A stretch of 64,000 bases of DNA from Bacteroides mediterraneensis (GTDB taxonomy: Bacteria; Bacteroidota; Bacteroidia; Bacteroidales; Bacteroidaceae), in assembly GCF_025993685.1 (NCBI RefSeq), contig NZ_DAJPEN010000001.1:1922001-1986000 (forward strand). The letters run 5' to 3'. A program made the position numbers and the translations under genes. A model generated the notes under the pieces. The model was given only the letters and a program-made list of their open reading frames with translations. It ran no database searches and was not told the DNA's origin. This document shows, in pieces, positions 1 to 7,785 of the stretch. Each line of letters starts with the position of its first letter. Positions within the stretch are counted from its first letter, which is position 1.

Positions 1-253
1 TCTTCTTCCGCCCGGTAGAAACCGCATACGATGTTCCCTTGCGATTGGCATTTTTAGCCTTGACGACCTTCGCCTCAAAAGGCTTTTTGCCATCCAGCAT
101 AACGGTCACTTCCTTTCCTGCATATTCACCCGGACTAGTGAAGAGCAAATAAGCCATGTCTTCTTTTCCACTTTCCTGAGCCACAGGATAATGAGCCTTG
201 CATCCGCACAGCAATGCAACCAGCCCAACAATCATCCATAATCTTGTTTTCAT
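1..253 (-). CDS. Small lipoprotein, C-terminus outside window (partial)
   Basis: The first 84 codons of a leftward gene are present; its end lies beyond position 1. The N-terminus MKTRLWMIVGLVALLCGCKA is a lipoprotein signal with the lipobox Cys at residue 18, so the product is expected to be lipid-anchored after SPase II cleavage. The visible mature part is hydrophilic (for example GEYAGKEVTVMLDGKKPFEAK, cut here to its core) and I do not recognise its family. The ATG is 2 nt after the stop codon of the upstream CsgG-like gene, so the two are almost certainly co-transcribed and translationally coupled. In other bacteria CsgG-like proteins are often encoded beside small lipoproteins, so a shared envelope role is inferred. 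Confidence 0.7.
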   Translation of the reverse strand, partial: MKTRLWMIVGLVALLCGCKAHYPVAQESGKEDMAYLLFTSPGEYAGKEVTVMLDGKKPFEAKVVKAKNANRKGTSYAVSTGRKK

Positions 254-255
254 AA

Positions 256-1194
256 TTACTTGGATTCTTCAATATAATATTCACTTAGTTTCGTTGCATC
301 AATCGGAGCTGTGGCTGATACCTCCACAAAAGAATATTCAGTTTCCGGAGTATCGCCCCCTGTAGATATCACCTTGACCGTACCTATTTTCTTTCCTGGC
401 AATTCAATCATCAAACCCGTCTGAGGATTTTTCACTTTCTTACCTTTTGACTTCACGCAGAATACATCCCCTTCTTCTATGCCTTGACTTTTTCCACCTG
501 CAATCAACACCGCATCCGTATCATAAGAAAGGAAATAAGTTCTCCATGGTTTGTCTGTACATTTATTAATGATATTCTCCACCAGCTGTCCAATGGCTTC
601 AGAAATGGCCTTGTCACTCAGTGTGGCATCAAAATCAGCACGTCCACCTATACCCATAGTTGTCTTAGTGGTCAAATCGGCAGAACCTTTTGCCTCATCC
701 GAATAAATAATCAGGCCTGTAGACACATCTACCAGACGAATAGCTACCGCCGCCTCCACGGTCTGTGTTTTTGTGGTAGTAAAGACACCCGATTTCCCGG
801 TATTCTTCCGGCCAAATTCCGTAATGGAACCAATAATCATATAATCAGCTCCGACCGTGGCCAAACCGTTCTCGCCCTTTTGGGCTTCTTCAAGCAAAGT
901 GGACAAATCGCTTCGCTCCAACAGCAGGAATTTTCCGGAAGCAGCCAGCTTAGCTGAAAGAATATCCAGCGCTTGTTTGCCCATCGGATCATTCTCTTTA
1001 TCATAGAATATGCCCTTCGCATATTGCGTTTCATTTGAGAACCGTCCAATTGCCACTTTACGCTTAATTACTTTCCCGCTAGTAGCTGCTTGTGTTTCTT
1101 GCGGGGTTTCTACTACCTCAACTTTTCTTTGAGCGTAACTCATGTCGACCAACAAGCATGCACACACAGCAAACAAACAAATTCTTTTCATCAT
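256..1194 (-). CDS. CsgG/HfaB-family outer-membrane secretion protein
   Basis: The 312-residue protein has an N-terminal signal (MMKRICLFAVCACLLVDMSYAQ) ending in an AQ cleavage site rather than a lipobox Cys. The region around residues 45-110 is typical of the CsgG family: an IGRFSNET start, then KQALDILSAKLAASGKFLLLERSDL and a following GADYMIIGSITEFG segment. CsgG proteins form curli-type export pores in enterobacteria. Bacteroidales relatives without curli genes are of uncertain function, and there are no curli subunit genes in this window. It heads a leftward pair with the small lipoprotein gene 2 nt downstream. I found no clear TAnnTTTG promoter just upstream. Family is confident; the transported substrate is unknown. 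Confidence 0.85.
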   Translation of the reverse strand: MMKRICLFAVCACLLVDMSYAQRKVEVVETPQETQAATSGKVIKRKVAIGRFSNETQYAKGIFYDKENDPMGKQALDILSAKLAASGKFLLLERSDLSTLLEEAQKGENGLATVGADYMIIGSITEFGRKNTGKSGVFTTTKTQTVEAAVAIRLVDVSTGLIIYSDEAKGSADLTTKTTMGIGGRADFDATLSDKAISEAIGQLVENIINKCTDKPWRTYFLSYDTDAVLIAGGKSQGIEEGDVFCVKSKGKKVKNPQTGLMIELPGKKIGTVKVISTGGDTPETEYSFVEVSATAPIDATKLSEYYIEESK

Positions 1195-1290
1195 ACTTCA
1201 TACTTTTTTAATCTATAATCAATATCCTGAGGTAAGTTTAGACATCCTTATTCAAGGGACATGTCAAACTGTAAAAACAAATGAAGAAAA

Positions 1291-1334
1291 AAAAGCTTCA
1301 GGGATTTCTTTCGACAATTATCCCCAAAGCTTTT
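1291..1334 (-). terminator. Intrinsic terminator of ppdK
   Basis: On the minus strand a hairpin forms between the AAAAGCTTTGGGGAT side (1321-1334) and the ATCCCTGAAGCTTTT side (1291-1305), with a small internal mismatch. It is followed by a run of eight T and further T-rich sequence. It lies 20 nt past the ppdK stop codon, as expected for a Rho-independent terminator. Confidence 0.75.
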
Positions 1335-1353
1335 CCATAAATTCAATAAAATA

Positions 1354-4080
1354 TTACTTCATCTCTTCAATAGCAGCCTGCGCCGCAGCCAGTCTGGCGA
1401 TAGGCACGCGGAACGGAGAGCAGCTCACGTAATCCAAACCTACCTTGTGGCAGAACTTCACGGAAGTCGGTTCACCGCCATGCTCGCCGCAGATACCGCA
1501 TTTCAGGTCGGGACGTACCGAACGGCCTTTGGCTACGGCCATCTCGATGAGCTGTCCCACTCCGTTCTGGTCGAGCACCTGGAACGGGTCTACCTTCAAA
1601 ATCTTCTTCTCCAGGTACACCGGCAAGAAGGAAGCGATGTCGTCGCGCGAATAACCGAAGGTCATCTGTGTCAGGTCGTTCGTACCGAAAGAGAAATATT
1701 CGGCGTGTGAAGCGATGCGGTCGGCGGTCAGGGCGGCACGCGGCACCTCAATCATGGTACCCACCTTGAACGGGATTTCCACACCTTCTTCCTTGAACAG
1801 ACGGGCAGCCGTTTCACGGATCACCTTTTCCTGTGCCTCGAACTCATACAGGATACCGATGAGCGGCACCATGATTTCCGGATGCGGGTCGTAGCCTTCC
1901 TTCTTCAGCTCGCAGGCGGCACCCAGGATGGCGCGGGTCTGCATTTCGGTGATTTCCGGATAGGTATTTCCCAGACGGCAGCCGCGGTGACCCAGCATCG
2001 GGTTGTGCTCGCAGAGGTTGTCCACACGCTGACGGATGTATTCCACGGTCACTCCCATGGCCTCGGCCATCTCTTCCTGACCCTTCAGGTCGTGCGGCAC
2101 GAACTCATGCAACGGCGGGTCGAGCAGACGCACGTTGACCGGCAGTCCGTCCATGGTCTTGAAAATTTCCTTGAAGTCGGCTTTCTGGTAAGGCAACAGC
2201 TTGTCGAGGGCTTTCTTGCGGCCTTCCACATCCTCGGCCAGAATCATTTCGCGCATGGCGATAATCTTTTCGTCGTCGAAGAACATGTGTTCCGTACGGC
2301 AGAGTCCGATACCCACGGCACCGAAACCGCGGGCATCCTGTGCGTTGCGCGGCGTGTCGGCATTGGTACGCACTTTCAGACGGGCGTACTTGTCGCAGAG
2401 TTCCATCAGTTCGGCAAAGTTGCCCGACAGCTTGGCCGGCTGGGTCGGGATTTCTCCGGCATACACATAACCGTTGGTTCCGTTGATGGAGATGTAGTCG
2501 CCTTCCTTCAGCACCACCCCGTCGATTTCCACCGTACGGTTCTTGTAGTTCACGTTGATGGCTCCGGCACCGGATACGCAGCACTTACCCATACCGCGGG
2601 CTACGACGGCTGCATGCGAGGTCATACCTCCGCGGGCGGTCAGGATACCTTCTGCAGCCTGCATACCGGCCAGGTCTTCCGGTGAAGTCTCGATACGTAC
2701 CAGCACCACGCGATGACCGCCGTCATGCCATTCGGCCGCATCTTCGGCAAAGAAGACGATACGTCCGCAGGCAGCTCCCGGAGAGGCCGGCAGACCGCGG
2801 GTCAAGACGCGGGCACGTCCCAGCGCTTCCTTGTCGAACACCGGATGCAGCAGTTCGTCGAGCTTGTTCGGCTCGCAACGCATCAGGGCCGTCTTTTCGT
2901 CAATCATGCCCTGGTGCAGCATTTCCATGGCGATGCGTACCATAGCGGCACCCGTGCGCTTTCCGTTACGGGTCTGGAGGAACCAGAGCTTGCCTTCCTG
3001 TACGGTGAACTCCATGTCCTGCATGTCGTGGTAATGGTTTTCCAGCTTGGTCTGGAGTTCGTCGAGTTCCTTGTAGATGGCGGGCATGGCTTCTTCCATG
3101 GAAGGATACTTGGCCACACGTTCCTCTTCCGAGATGCCCTGCAGTTCGGCCCAGCGCTGAGAGCCGATTTTCGTAATCTGCTGCGGCGTGCGGATTCCGG
3201 CCACCACGTCCTCACCCTGGGCATTGATCAGGTATTCACCGTTGAACAGGTCTTCTCCGGTAGCGGCGTCGCGTGAGAAGCAGACACCTGTGGCCGATGT
3301 CTCGCCCATGTTACCGAAGACCATGGCCTGCACGTTCACGGCTGTTCCCCACTCTGCCGGGATGCCTTCCATCTTGCGGTAGAGGATGGCGCGCTCGTTC
3401 ATCCACGAATCGAATACGGCACAGATGGCGCCCCACAGCTGTTCGTAGGCGCATGACGGGAATTCCTGTCCGGTCTGTTTCTTCACGGCTTCCTTGAAGC
3501 GGACCACCAGCGTCTTCAGGTCGTCCACGTCGAGTTCGTTGTCCAGACGCACGCCCTTGGCCTTCTTCACGTCCTCGATGATGGCTTCAAACGGGTCGAT
3601 GTCTTCCTTGTTCACGGGTTTCATGCCCAGCACCACGTCGCCGTACATCTGCACGAAGCGGCGGTAAGAATCCCAGGCGAAGCGCGGGTTGCCGGTCTTG
3701 CGGGCCAGTCCCTCTACCACCTCGTCGTTCAGTCCCAGGTTCAGGATGGTGTCCATCATTCCCGGCATGGATGCTCTGGCACCCGAACGTACGGAAACGA
3801 GCAGCGGATTTTCCACGTCGCCGAATTTCGACTTCATCAGGCTCTCCACGCCCTTGATGGATTTCTCCACGTCGTCTTTCAGCAAGGCAACCACATCGTC
3901 TTTTCCTTTCTCAAAATATTCGTTGCAGACCTCCGTAGTGATGGTAAATCCCGGAGGTACAGGTACACCAATCAGATTCATTTCGGCCAGGTTTGCCCCC
4001 TTTCCACCCAGCAAGTTTCTCATGTCAGCTTTTCCTTCGGCATGTCCGTTCCCGAAGGTGTAGACTCTTTTCTTTTCCAT
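1354..4080 (-). CDS. ppdK: Pyruvate, phosphate dikinase
   Basis: At 908 residues this is the full length of a PPDK, which interconverts pyruvate, ATP and phosphate with PEP, AMP and pyrophosphate. The N-terminal nucleotide-binding part opens with FGNGHAEGKADMRNLLGGKGANLAEM. The swivelling phosphohistidine domain carries GGMTSHAAVVARGMGK, with the catalytic His near residue 485. The C-terminal PEP/pyruvate barrel contains the catalytic CGICGEHGGEP near residue 860. In anaerobic Bacteroidales this enzyme links glycolysis and gluconeogenesis with a pyrophosphate-using step. It is monocistronic: it has its own consensus promoter and terminator. Two tandem palindromes near the predicted transcription start suggest regulation. 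Codon use is GC-rich, fitting high expression. Confidence 0.97.
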   Translation of the reverse strand: MEKKRVYTFGNGHAEGKADMRNLLGGKGANLAEMNLIGVPVPPGFTITTEVCNEYFEKGKDDVVALLKDDVEKSIKGVESLMKSKFGDVENPLLVSVRSGARASMPGMMDTILNLGLNDEVVEGLARKTGNPRFAWDSYRRFVQMYGDVVLGMKPVNKEDIDPFEAIIEDVKKAKGVRLDNELDVDDLKTLVVRFKEAVKKQTGQEFPSCAYEQLWGAICAVFDSWMNERAILYRKMEGIPAEWGTAVNVQAMVFGNMGETSATGVCFSRDAATGEDLFNGEYLINAQGEDVVAGIRTPQQITKIGSQRWAELQGISEEERVAKYPSMEEAMPAIYKELDELQTKLENHYHDMQDMEFTVQEGKLWFLQTRNGKRTGAAMVRIAMEMLHQGMIDEKTALMRCEPNKLDELLHPVFDKEALGRARVLTRGLPASPGAACGRIVFFAEDAAEWHDGGHRVVLVRIETSPEDLAGMQAAEGILTARGGMTSHAAVVARGMGKCCVSGAGAINVNYKNRTVEIDGVVLKEGDYISINGTNGYVYAGEIPTQPAKLSGNFAELMELCDKYARLKVRTNADTPRNAQDARGFGAVGIGLCRTEHMFFDDEKIIAMREMILAEDVEGRKKALDKLLPYQKADFKEIFKTMDGLPVNVRLLDPPLHEFVPHDLKGQEEMAEAMGVTVEYIRQRVDNLCEHNPMLGHRGCRLGNTYPEITEMQTRAILGAACELKKEGYDPHPEIMVPLIGILYEFEAQEKVIRETAARLFKEEGVEIPFKVGTMIEVPRAALTADRIASHAEYFSFGTNDLTQMTFGYSRDDIASFLPVYLEKKILKVDPFQVLDQNGVGQLIEMAVAKGRSVRPDLKCGICGEHGGEPTSVKFCHKVGLDYVSCSPFRVPIARLAAAQAAIEEMK

Positions 4081-4115
4081 GTTTTCTTATTTGATAAGGT
4101 TGAATAATTTTTTTC

Positions 4116-4150
4116 CGTTGGTTAACGAGTGTGTTTTTCGTTGGTCAACG
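4116..4150. promoter_or_regulatory. Two tandem operator-like palindromes in the ppdK leader
   Basis: CGTTGGTTAACG (4116-4127) and CGTTGGTCAACG (4139-4150) are 12-bp direct repeats 23 bp apart. The second is a perfect palindrome (CGTTG, GT, CAACG) and the first has one mismatch. They cover the predicted transcription start and the early leader of ppdK, where a bound repressor would block initiation or early elongation. The binding protein is unknown. Confidence 0.4.
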
Positions 4151-4153
4151 GCG

Positions 4154-4184
4154 CAAATCTATACATATTTTATTACATTCCAAA
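4154..4184 (-). promoter_or_regulatory. Consensus Bacteroides promoter of ppdK
   Basis: Read on the minus strand: TTTG at 4181-4184, 19 nt, then TAGATTTG at 4154-4161. This is a full match to the Bacteroides sigma-ABfr pattern TTTG-N19-TAnnTTTG. The start of transcription would be near 4147, giving a leader of about 65 nt before the ATG at 4080. Confidence 0.75.
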
Positions 4185-4276
4185 TTTTACAAAGATATTT
4201 TTCGACATATTTTGCAACATAGACTTTACAAAATCAACTTCTTTCCAAAACATAGCAGAATGTCAGGAAAAATATA

Positions 4277-4284
4277 TAAATTTG
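4277..4284 (+). promoter_or_regulatory. Promoter -7 element for the rlmD-type gene
   Basis: TAAATTTG matches TAnnTTTG, with a predicted start near 4291 and a 22-nt leader to the GTG at 4313. No TTTG box is seen at the -33 position, so this is a half match. Confidence 0.4.
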
Positions 4285-4312
4285 CTCCCAAATTGGTTTT
4301 ATTAAAAAAAAC

Positions 4313-5731
4313 GTGGCAAGAAAGAAAAAAGAACTTCCCTTATTGGAGAAGGTAACGATAACAGATGTAGCCGCAGAAGGCAAGGCCGTGGCTAAAGTGA
4401 ATGAACTGGTAGTGTTTGTCCCGTATGTAGTGCCGGGCGATGTAGTTGATTTGCAGGTGAAACGCAAGAAGAACCATTACGCCGAAGCGGTGGCCGTGAA
4501 GTTCTACGAGAAATCTCCCCTGCGTGTGGAGCCGTTCTGCAGCCATTTCGGCGTGTGCGGAGGATGCAAATGGCAGTGTCTGTCGTACGAAGAGCAGCTC
4601 AGGTACAAGCAGAAACAGGTGTTCGACAACCTCACCCGCATCGGGAAGGTGGAACTGCCGGAATTCCGTCCCATCCTGGGTTCGGAAAAGACCCGCTTCT
4701 ACCGCAACAAGCTGGAGTTTACGTTCTCCAACAAGCGCTGGCTCACTGAAGAGGAGGTGAAGCAGGACGTGAAGTACGACCAGATGAACGCGGTGGGATT
4801 CCACATCCCGGGAGCGTTCGACAAGGTGCTGGCCATCGACAAATGCTGGTTGCAGGACGACATCTCCAACCAGATTCGCAACGCGGTGCGCGACTATGCC
4901 TATGCGCACAATTTCCCGTTCTTCGACCTGCGCTCGCAGGAAGGCTTGCTGCGTAACATCATGATCCGCACCTCGTCTACGGGCGAACTGATGGTGGTGC
5001 TGCAGTGCAAGGTGACGGGCGATGACGACCGCCGCAAGATGGAGGAAATCCTGCAGTTCATGGCCGACAAATTCCCGCAGATTACCTCGCTGATGTATGT
5101 CATCAACAACAAGTGCAACGATACCATCGGCGACCTCGACGTGGAGGTGTTCAAAGGCAACGACCACATCTTCGAGGAGATGGAAGGACTGCGCTTCAAG
5201 GTGGGACCGAAATCGTTTTACCAGACCAATTCCGAACAGGCTTATAATTTATATAAGGTGGCACGCGAGTTTGCCGGACTCACGGGCAACGAGCTGGTGT
5301 ACGACCTTTACACAGGTACGGGCACCATCGCCAACTTCGTGGCACGGCAGGCACGCAAGGTGGTGGGCATCGAGTATGTGCCCGAAGCCATCGAGGATGC
5401 CAAGGTGAACTCGGCCCTGAACGGCATCGACAACACGCTGTTCTATGCGGGCGACATGAAGGACATCCTCACCAACGACTTCATCGCGGAGCACGGACGC
5501 CCGGATGTCATCATCACCGACCCTCCCCGCGCGGGCATGCACAACGACGTAATCGACGTGATTCTGGCCGCCGAGCCGAAGCGTATCGTCTACGTGAGCT
5601 GCAACCCGGCCACACAGGCACGCGACCTCCAGCTGCTCGACGGCAAGTACAAGGTGACTGCCGTACAGCCGGTCGACATGTTCCCCCACACGCACCACGT
5701 GGAGAATGTGGTCCGCCTGGACAGACGCTGA
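4313..5731 (+). CDS. rlmD: 23S rRNA (uracil-C5) methyltransferase, RlmD/TrmA family
   Basis: The 472-residue SAM-dependent enzyme methylates C5 of a uridine in RNA. An N-terminal TRAM-like domain (residues 10-65) is followed by the iron-sulfur motif CSHFGVCGGCKWQC near residue 75. The Rossmann SAM site is YDLYTGTGTIANF, and the catalytic nucleophile lies in YVSCNPATQARDL near residue 430. The start is GTG. A second GTG gene with the same opening residues (MARK) lies just downstream. The 54-nt gap to the pseudouridine synthase suggests a shared transcript for RNA modification. Bacteroidales carry more than one paralogue of this family, so the exact target base is inferred. Confidence 0.9.
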   Translation: MARKKKELPLLEKVTITDVAAEGKAVAKVNELVVFVPYVVPGDVVDLQVKRKKNHYAEAVAVKFYEKSPLRVEPFCSHFGVCGGCKWQCLSYEEQLRYKQKQVFDNLTRIGKVELPEFRPILGSEKTRFYRNKLEFTFSNKRWLTEEEVKQDVKYDQMNAVGFHIPGAFDKVLAIDKCWLQDDISNQIRNAVRDYAYAHNFPFFDLRSQEGLLRNIMIRTSSTGELMVVLQCKVTGDDDRRKMEEILQFMADKFPQITSLMYVINNKCNDTIGDLDVEVFKGNDHIFEEMEGLRFKVGPKSFYQTNSEQAYNLYKVAREFAGLTGNELVYDLYTGTGTIANFVARQARKVVGIEYVPEAIEDAKVNSALNGIDNTLFYAGDMKDILTNDFIAEHGRPDVIITDPPRAGMHNDVIDVILAAEPKRIVYVSCNPATQARDLQLLDGKYKVTAVQPVDMFPHTHHVENVVRLDRR

Positions 5732-5785
5732 ACGCACGCACTTTATTCCCGAACCGATAACTAACCAAAGATTACGATACACAAA

Positions 5786-6712
5786 GTGGCAAGAAAAAAT
5801 ATGAACGGTAACGGACGGCGCCCCTTCCCGCGGGCTGCCGCCAAATATACGGTCTATCCGGTCACCGAGCCGGCGGAACTGATGGAGTTCCTCATGAAGA
5901 AGATGGCGGGCATCAGCCGCACGCGCGTGAAGGCTCTCCTGTCCAACCGCGTAGTAATGGTGGACAACAACATCCAGACACAGTACAACTATCCCCTCAA
6001 ACCGGGCATGAAGGTGCAGGTGAGCCGGGAAAAGCATAACCACGAGTTCCGCCATCCGATGCTGAAGATTCTCTACGAAGATGCGTACCTCATCGTGGTG
6101 GAGAAGAAAGAGGGACTGCTCTCCGTGGCTACCGACCACCAGAAGGAACGTACCGCACAGCATATCCTCAACGAATATGTGAAACGGGAACACCGCAACA
6201 ACCGCATCTTCGTGGTGCATCGCCTCGACCGTGAAACGTCGGGCATCATGATGTATGCCAAGGACGAAAAGACGCAGCACACGCTCCGCGACAACTGGCA
6301 CGACATTGTGTACGACCGCCGCTACGTGGCCATCGTCATGGGCGACATGGAGAAAGACCAGGGTATGGTGCGCTCCTGGCTCACCGACCGCAAGCTGTAT
6401 GTCAGCTCCTCGCCGGTAGACGACGGAGGAAAGCTTTCCATCACGCACTACCGCACCATCAAGCGGGCCAATGGCTACTCGCTCGTGGAACTGCAGCTGG
6501 AAACGGGCCGCAAGAACCAGATCCGCGTTCACATGCAGACGCTCGGACATCCGATTGTGGGCGACGCACGCTACGGCTGTGAATCCGACCCGCTCGGACG
6601 CCTGGCGCTTCATGCCTTCAAGCTCTGCTTCTACCATCCGCTCACGGGCGAACGCATGGAATTTGAAACGCCTTACCCCGGCCCGTTCAAGAACCTGATG
6701 CTGAGAAAATAA
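5786..6712 (+). CDS. RluA-family RNA pseudouridine synthase with S4 domain
   Basis: The 308-residue protein isomerises uridine to pseudouridine in RNA. An S4-like RNA-binding domain (about residues 25-75, ISRTRVKALLSNRVVMVDN) precedes the catalytic domain. The hallmark VVHRLDRETSGIMMYAK carries the catalytic Asp near residue 150, and GRKNQIRVHMQTLGHPIVGD is the conserved C-terminal motif. A basic N-terminal tail of about 20 residues is present. The start is GTG at 5786, chosen because it mirrors the upstream gene and gives the complete tail. It lies between the methyltransferase and the HAD gene (10-nt gap), which supports one operon. Which uridine is modified cannot be told from sequence. 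Confidence 0.92.
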   Translation: MARKNMNGNGRRPFPRAAAKYTVYPVTEPAELMEFLMKKMAGISRTRVKALLSNRVVMVDNNIQTQYNYPLKPGMKVQVSREKHNHEFRHPMLKILYEDAYLIVVEKKEGLLSVATDHQKERTAQHILNEYVKREHRNNRIFVVHRLDRETSGIMMYAKDEKTQHTLRDNWHDIVYDRRYVAIVMGDMEKDQGMVRSWLTDRKLYVSSSPVDDGGKLSITHYRTIKRANGYSLVELQLETGRKNQIRVHMQTLGHPIVGDARYGCESDPLGRLALHAFKLCFYHPLTGERMEFETPYPGPFKNLMLRK

Positions 6713-6722
6713 AAACGACATT

Positions 6723-7358
6723 ATGATAACGAACCTGATTTTCGATTTCGGAGGGGTCATCGCCCCCATCAGCCGCGAAAAGGCGGTCGAGGCTTTCGAA
6801 CGCCTGGGACTGGCCGATGCCGACCAGCGTCTGGACAAGTATCACCAGACGGGCATCTTCCAGGAACTGGAGGAAGGAAAGATTTCTCCCGACGAATTCC
6901 AGCAGAAGCTGGGCGAGCTCTGCGGACATACACCCGACTGGAACGAGACCCGCCAGGCATGGATGGGTTACTTCACGGGACTGGACGAACGCTTGCTCGA
7001 CTGCCTCAAGGAACTGCGCAAACGCTACAAACTGTTCGTGCTAAGCAACACCAACCCTTACGTGATGGACTGGGCGTGCAGTCCGGAATTCTCCTCGAAG
7101 GGAAAACCGCTGACGGAGTATTTCGACAAGCTCTACCTGTCTTATCAGATTGGCGTGACCAAACCCGACCGGCGGATTTTCGACTTCCTGATAGCCGATG
7201 CCGGCATCGACCCGGCAGAGTCGCTCTTCGTGGATGACGGACCGGGCAACGTACAGGCGGCACGCGCGCTGGGCTTCCAGACTTACTGCCCGCGCAATGG
7301 AGAAGACTGGCGCGATGCACTGGCAGCGTTGCTTCAAAAATCCATAAACATCCGCTAA
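6723..7358 (+). CDS. HAD-superfamily hydrolase (subfamily IA-like)
   Basis: The 211-residue protein has the HAD core. Motif I is FDFGGVIAP near residue 9, where the second Asp of the usual DxD is replaced by Gly, as in many DFGGV-type members. A helical cap follows. Motif II is FVLSNTNP, the motif III Lys is in YQIGVTKPDRRIF, and motif IV is SLFVDDGPGNVQAARALGF. The close family includes sugar-phosphate and nucleotide phosphatases such as YihX. It is the last gene of the RNA-modification operon; the first unit of the 22-bp repeat array lies 320 nt downstream. The substrate is unknown. Confidence 0.85.
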   Translation: MITNLIFDFGGVIAPISREKAVEAFERLGLADADQRLDKYHQTGIFQELEEGKISPDEFQQKLGELCGHTPDWNETRQAWMGYFTGLDERLLDCLKELRKRYKLFVLSNTNPYVMDWACSPEFSSKGKPLTEYFDKLYLSYQIGVTKPDRRIFDFLIADAGIDPAESLFVDDGPGNVQAARALGFQTYCPRNGEDWRDALAALLQKSINIR

Positions 7359-7559
7359 GGTACACATCATTGTAAAACCAGCCACTCTTTTCTATTACTT
7401 TGCCAACAAAAGGCCACAATCAGGACAAAGAGAATTTAACAAGAACAGGGTCACGATTATTAGCTATTTAGAATATCTCGTCAAAGCAAAAACATAGATT
7501 GGGATATCTAACTTGTAATGTATTTTATTACTCCCATCCCCATTGTAATAAGTACTTCT
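7359..7559. other. Intergenic stretch without recognised features
   Basis: Between the HAD hydrolase stop and the small remnant ORF I see AT-rich sequence without a convincing gene, hairpin terminator or promoter. Confidence 0.4.
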
Positions 7560-7676
7560 TTATAGATTTGCCAGAATATAGGCCATAAATTCTTCATCAT
7601 CAACGGCTATATCTTGATTCTCCAACTTGTTTTCTGCCTTAAATGTAATAGAAAATCCATCTGTATTATCAACCAT
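7560..7676 (-). pseudogene. 38-codon ORF, possible small protein or gene remnant
   Basis: A short leftward reading frame starts at the ATG that directly follows array 1 on the minus strand (T-run then ATGG). It encodes MVDNTDGFSITFKAENKLEN followed by an acidic, coding-like tail ending in FMAYILANL. The composition resembles real protein rather than random translation, but there is no family match I can recognise. In frame it continues upstream through the repeat array, whose translation is spurious-looking. It may be the tail of a decayed gene or a small translated ORF next to the array. Evidence is weak. Confidence 0.25.
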
Positions 7677-7679
7677 AAA

Positions 7680-7783
7680 AAACGCAAGTGCGTTTGCTTT
7701 TAAACGTACTTGCGTTTTACCTAAAACGTACTTGCGTTTGGAATGAAACGCACTTGCGTTTAAGTCCAAACGTAAAGGCGTTT
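7680..7783. repeat. Array 1: five 16-bp near-palindromes at 22-bp pitch
   Basis: Units start at 7680, 7702, 7724, 7746 and 7768, exactly 22 bp apart. In order they read AAACGCAAGTGCGTTT, AAACGTACTTGCGTTT (twice), AAACGCACTTGCGTTT and AAACGTAAAGGCGTTT. The 6-nt spacers vary. The first unit is the exact reverse complement of the fourth, so orientation is mixed while pitch is kept. The array ends 2 nt from the stop codon of the ABC-F gene (minus strand). On that strand the last unit is followed by T6 and ATGG. Two more arrays of identical design lie at 34644 and 49941. Confidence 0.9.
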
Positions 7784-7785
7784 TT

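Noticed and set aside
1882..2685. Long plus-strand frame opposite ppdK
   Set aside because: It is antisense to strongly conserved ppdK motifs and has His/Val/Gln-rich shadow composition.
5249..6838. 529-codon minus-strand frame opposite the methyltransferase and pseudouridine synthase genes
   Set aside because: It spans two well-defined genes and their gap on the other strand; GC-rich codon use opens long antisense frames.
7680..7783. CRISPR array reading of the 22-bp repeat arrays
   Set aside because: Spacers are only 6 nt, the units are palindromic and variable, and no cas genes are nearby.
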